Below are positions 34,450-35,368 of a DNA stretch of 35,368 nt, one piece after another (the first letter of the stretch is position 1; each line of letters starts with the position of its first letter). The translations under genes and the position numbers were made by a program. The DNA is from Planctomycetia bacterium (GTDB lineage Bacteria; Planctomycetota; Planctomycetia; Pirellulales; Thermoguttaceae). The stretch is taken from the NCBI GenBank assembly GCA_030527015.1, contig JAUNBR010000042.1, positions 1 to 35,368 on the forward strand, written 5' to 3'. The notes under the pieces are model-generated. The model saw nothing but the letters and a program-made list of their open reading frames with translations. It was not told the DNA's origin and made no database searches.

Positions 34450-35368
34450 ATGAAATCTAATATCATTTTACCCACACTTATATTAAGTGTAATTGCATTC
34501 GTCGGCCAGCTTTATGCGAATGGCGGATGTACTCCCACGGTGGTGGAACCCATGGTGGCAGAGGCGGCATGTGAACCATGTGGAGAAATTGTCACATGCC
34601 GTCCCCGGTGCGATCTTTTTGGTGGACTGCGAAGAATCTGTAAACCTGTGTGCACTCCATGTGAACCCGTGTGCGAACCGGTATGCGAACCATGTAAACC
34701 CATATGTAAACCGGTATGTGCTCCAGTCGCATGTGAACCGGTGGTAGAAGCTGCGTGCGAACCAGCATGTGAACCAGCATGTGAAGTAACCTGTCAGCCG
34801 CTGATGCCTCTCTTTCCTCGTGCACGCTGCGCCATGGCGAATTTAAAATGTCGTTTACAAAATGCTCAGTGTAAAATCGATAATGCGGTATGCGAAATAA
34901 CTGAGAATATCAAAAATGATTTGGACTGCTTTAAGGCAGAGCTGCAGTGTAATGTCGCACAGGCGAAAGCAGAACGTGCGTGTATCATTAATTGTCGCAG
35001 AGCGTGCTGTGAACCAGCCAATCCATGTGAAGCATGTGCTCCCGCAGAAATTTCCTGTGAAGGAACCATCGCGCCCGAATGCTGTGCCATGCCCGGCGCG
35101 ACCGTAAAGGGAATCCTCCGCACACTTTTCGGCGGACGTCCTGTATGCGAAACAAATTGTTGTGATCCGTGCTGCACCCCGGAAGTGATCGAAGCGGCTC
35201 CCGCGCCTGCGTGTGCTCCCGCTCCCATCTGTGCGCCAGTCGCATGTAAACCCGTGTGTAAACCCGTGGTATGTAAGCCTCTGTTAAAGCCCCGCTGTAT
35301 GCCTGCATGTAAACCTGCATGTGAACCCGTGTGTGCACCCGTGTGTAAACCGGTATGTAAACCCGTGT
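34450..35368 (+). CDS. Cysteine-rich secreted repeat protein, 3' end beyond the window
   Basis: 306 codons are visible without a stop; the gene continues past the window. A signal peptide (LPTLILSVIAFVGQLYA, about 8-24) indicates secretion. I count 49 cysteines in 306 residues, about 16%. Two blocks (about 61-115 and 240-306) consist of short CxPxCxP-type repeats such as CEPVCEPVCEPCKPICKPVC. The middle (about 130-180) is helix-like with cysteines 7 residues apart (KCRLQNAQCKIDNAVC), giving a Cys-studded coiled-coil pattern. A second hydrophobic-like stretch lies at 221-231 (KGILRTLFGG). It probably forms a heavily disulfide-linked or metal-binding envelope polymer; function unknown. A GAGGAG site 10 nt before the ATG supports the start. 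It is downstream of the SdrD-type surface protein, with a long gap. Confidence 0.8.
   Translation, partial: MKSNIILPTLILSVIAFVGQLYANGGCTPTVVEPMVAEAACEPCGEIVTCRPRCDLFGGLRRICKPVCTPCEPVCEPVCEPCKPICKPVCAPVACEPVVEAACEPACEPACEVTCQPLMPLFPRARCAMANLKCRLQNAQCKIDNAVCEITENIKNDLDCFKAELQCNVAQAKAERACIINCRRACCEPANPCEACAPAEISCEGTIAPECCAMPGATVKGILRTLFGGRPVCETNCCDPCCTPEVIEAAPAPACAPAPICAPVACKPVCKPVVCKPLLKPRCMPACKPACEPVCAPVCKPVCKPV

Noticed and set aside
34190..34453. Open frame of 87 codons (TTG start) upstream of the cysteine-rich gene
   Set aside because: No ribosome site, no signal of a known family, and the frame overlaps the real ATG by 4 nt; composition looks like spacer sequence.
1..35368. CRISPR array, from the many similar repeats
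   Set aside because: Repeats are about 105 bp, dispersed, in both orientations, with irregular distances and no spacers of constant size; no cas genes.
1..35368. Repeats acting as ordinary transcription terminators
   Set aside because: The hairpins lack a consistent T-run after the stem, and copies occur upstream of genes as often as downstream. A terminator role in single cases is not excluded.
1..35368. Repeat B end preferentially facing gene starts
   Set aside because: It faces about half of the start codons only (for example aminotransferase, lnt, FliN-like, argH, rlmN) but the A end faces the others, so no bias can be claimed from this window.

Overview
The window looks like a chromosomal segment of a planctomycete (Planctomycetota), probably one with an AT-rich genome. 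The pointers are: a large exported protein whose N-terminus carries an LEARCLLS motif (the LEPRxLLS-type export motif typical of this phylum) ahead of SdrD B-like and FG-GAP-like repeats; a long RpoD-type sigma factor; several big envelope proteins (DUF11-like lipoprotein, HEAT-repeat protein, secreted WD40 protein); and a very cysteine-rich secreted protein. The taxonomic call is inference from these family traits; no rRNA is present.

Layout: (1) 530-2927, minus strand: lysA and a YchF-like GTPase. (2) 2928-5189: a 2.26 kb gene-free, AT-rich stretch filled with dispersed repeats. (3) 5190-6731: RpoD-family sigma factor, with a rho-independent terminator at 6971-7007. (4) 7553-13165, minus strand: a prepilin peptidase lacking its C-terminal catalytic half, a 1152-aa lipoprotein and a secreted HExxH metallopeptidase. 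(5) 13792-17348, plus: class V aminotransferase and lnt. (6) 17544-19226, minus: an orphan FliN/SpoA-domain protein. (7) 19796-29100, plus: argH, a HEAT plus receiver-like exported protein, rlmN, an HtrA/DegP protease and a WD40 protein. (8) 29936 to the end, plus: the SdrD-B/FG-GAP surface protein and a cysteine-rich secreted protein running off the window. Coding density is about 72%. Most genes are separated by long spacers, so most are probably transcribed alone.

The dominant unexplained structure is a dispersed intergenic repeat family: about 22 near-complete copies of roughly 105 bp plus about 11 fragments, in every spacer longer than about 150 bp and in no gene interior. A typical copy has two diverged terminal inverted repeats (A end TATACCCGATACAC..., B end TATACTGGTTCCAC..., both running into TAAATTTCCG), an inner palindrome (GGCATTTT-GCTTCGC-AAAATGCC) and TATA at both tips. 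It looks like a MITE, a non-autonomous element with TA-type ends; no transposase is visible here. Some copies carry an extra hairpin cassette, some are symmetric (A end on both sides), some are nested. In at least three places the element's edge supplies the start or stop codon of a neighbouring gene.

Functionally the genes lean towards the cell envelope: lipoprotein and Lnt, prepilin peptidase, secreted protease, HtrA, and large surface proteins. Scattered among them are housekeeping genes (lysA, argH, rlmN, sigma factor, YchF). No coherent biosynthetic or defence cluster, CRISPR array, phage module, tRNA or rRNA was seen.
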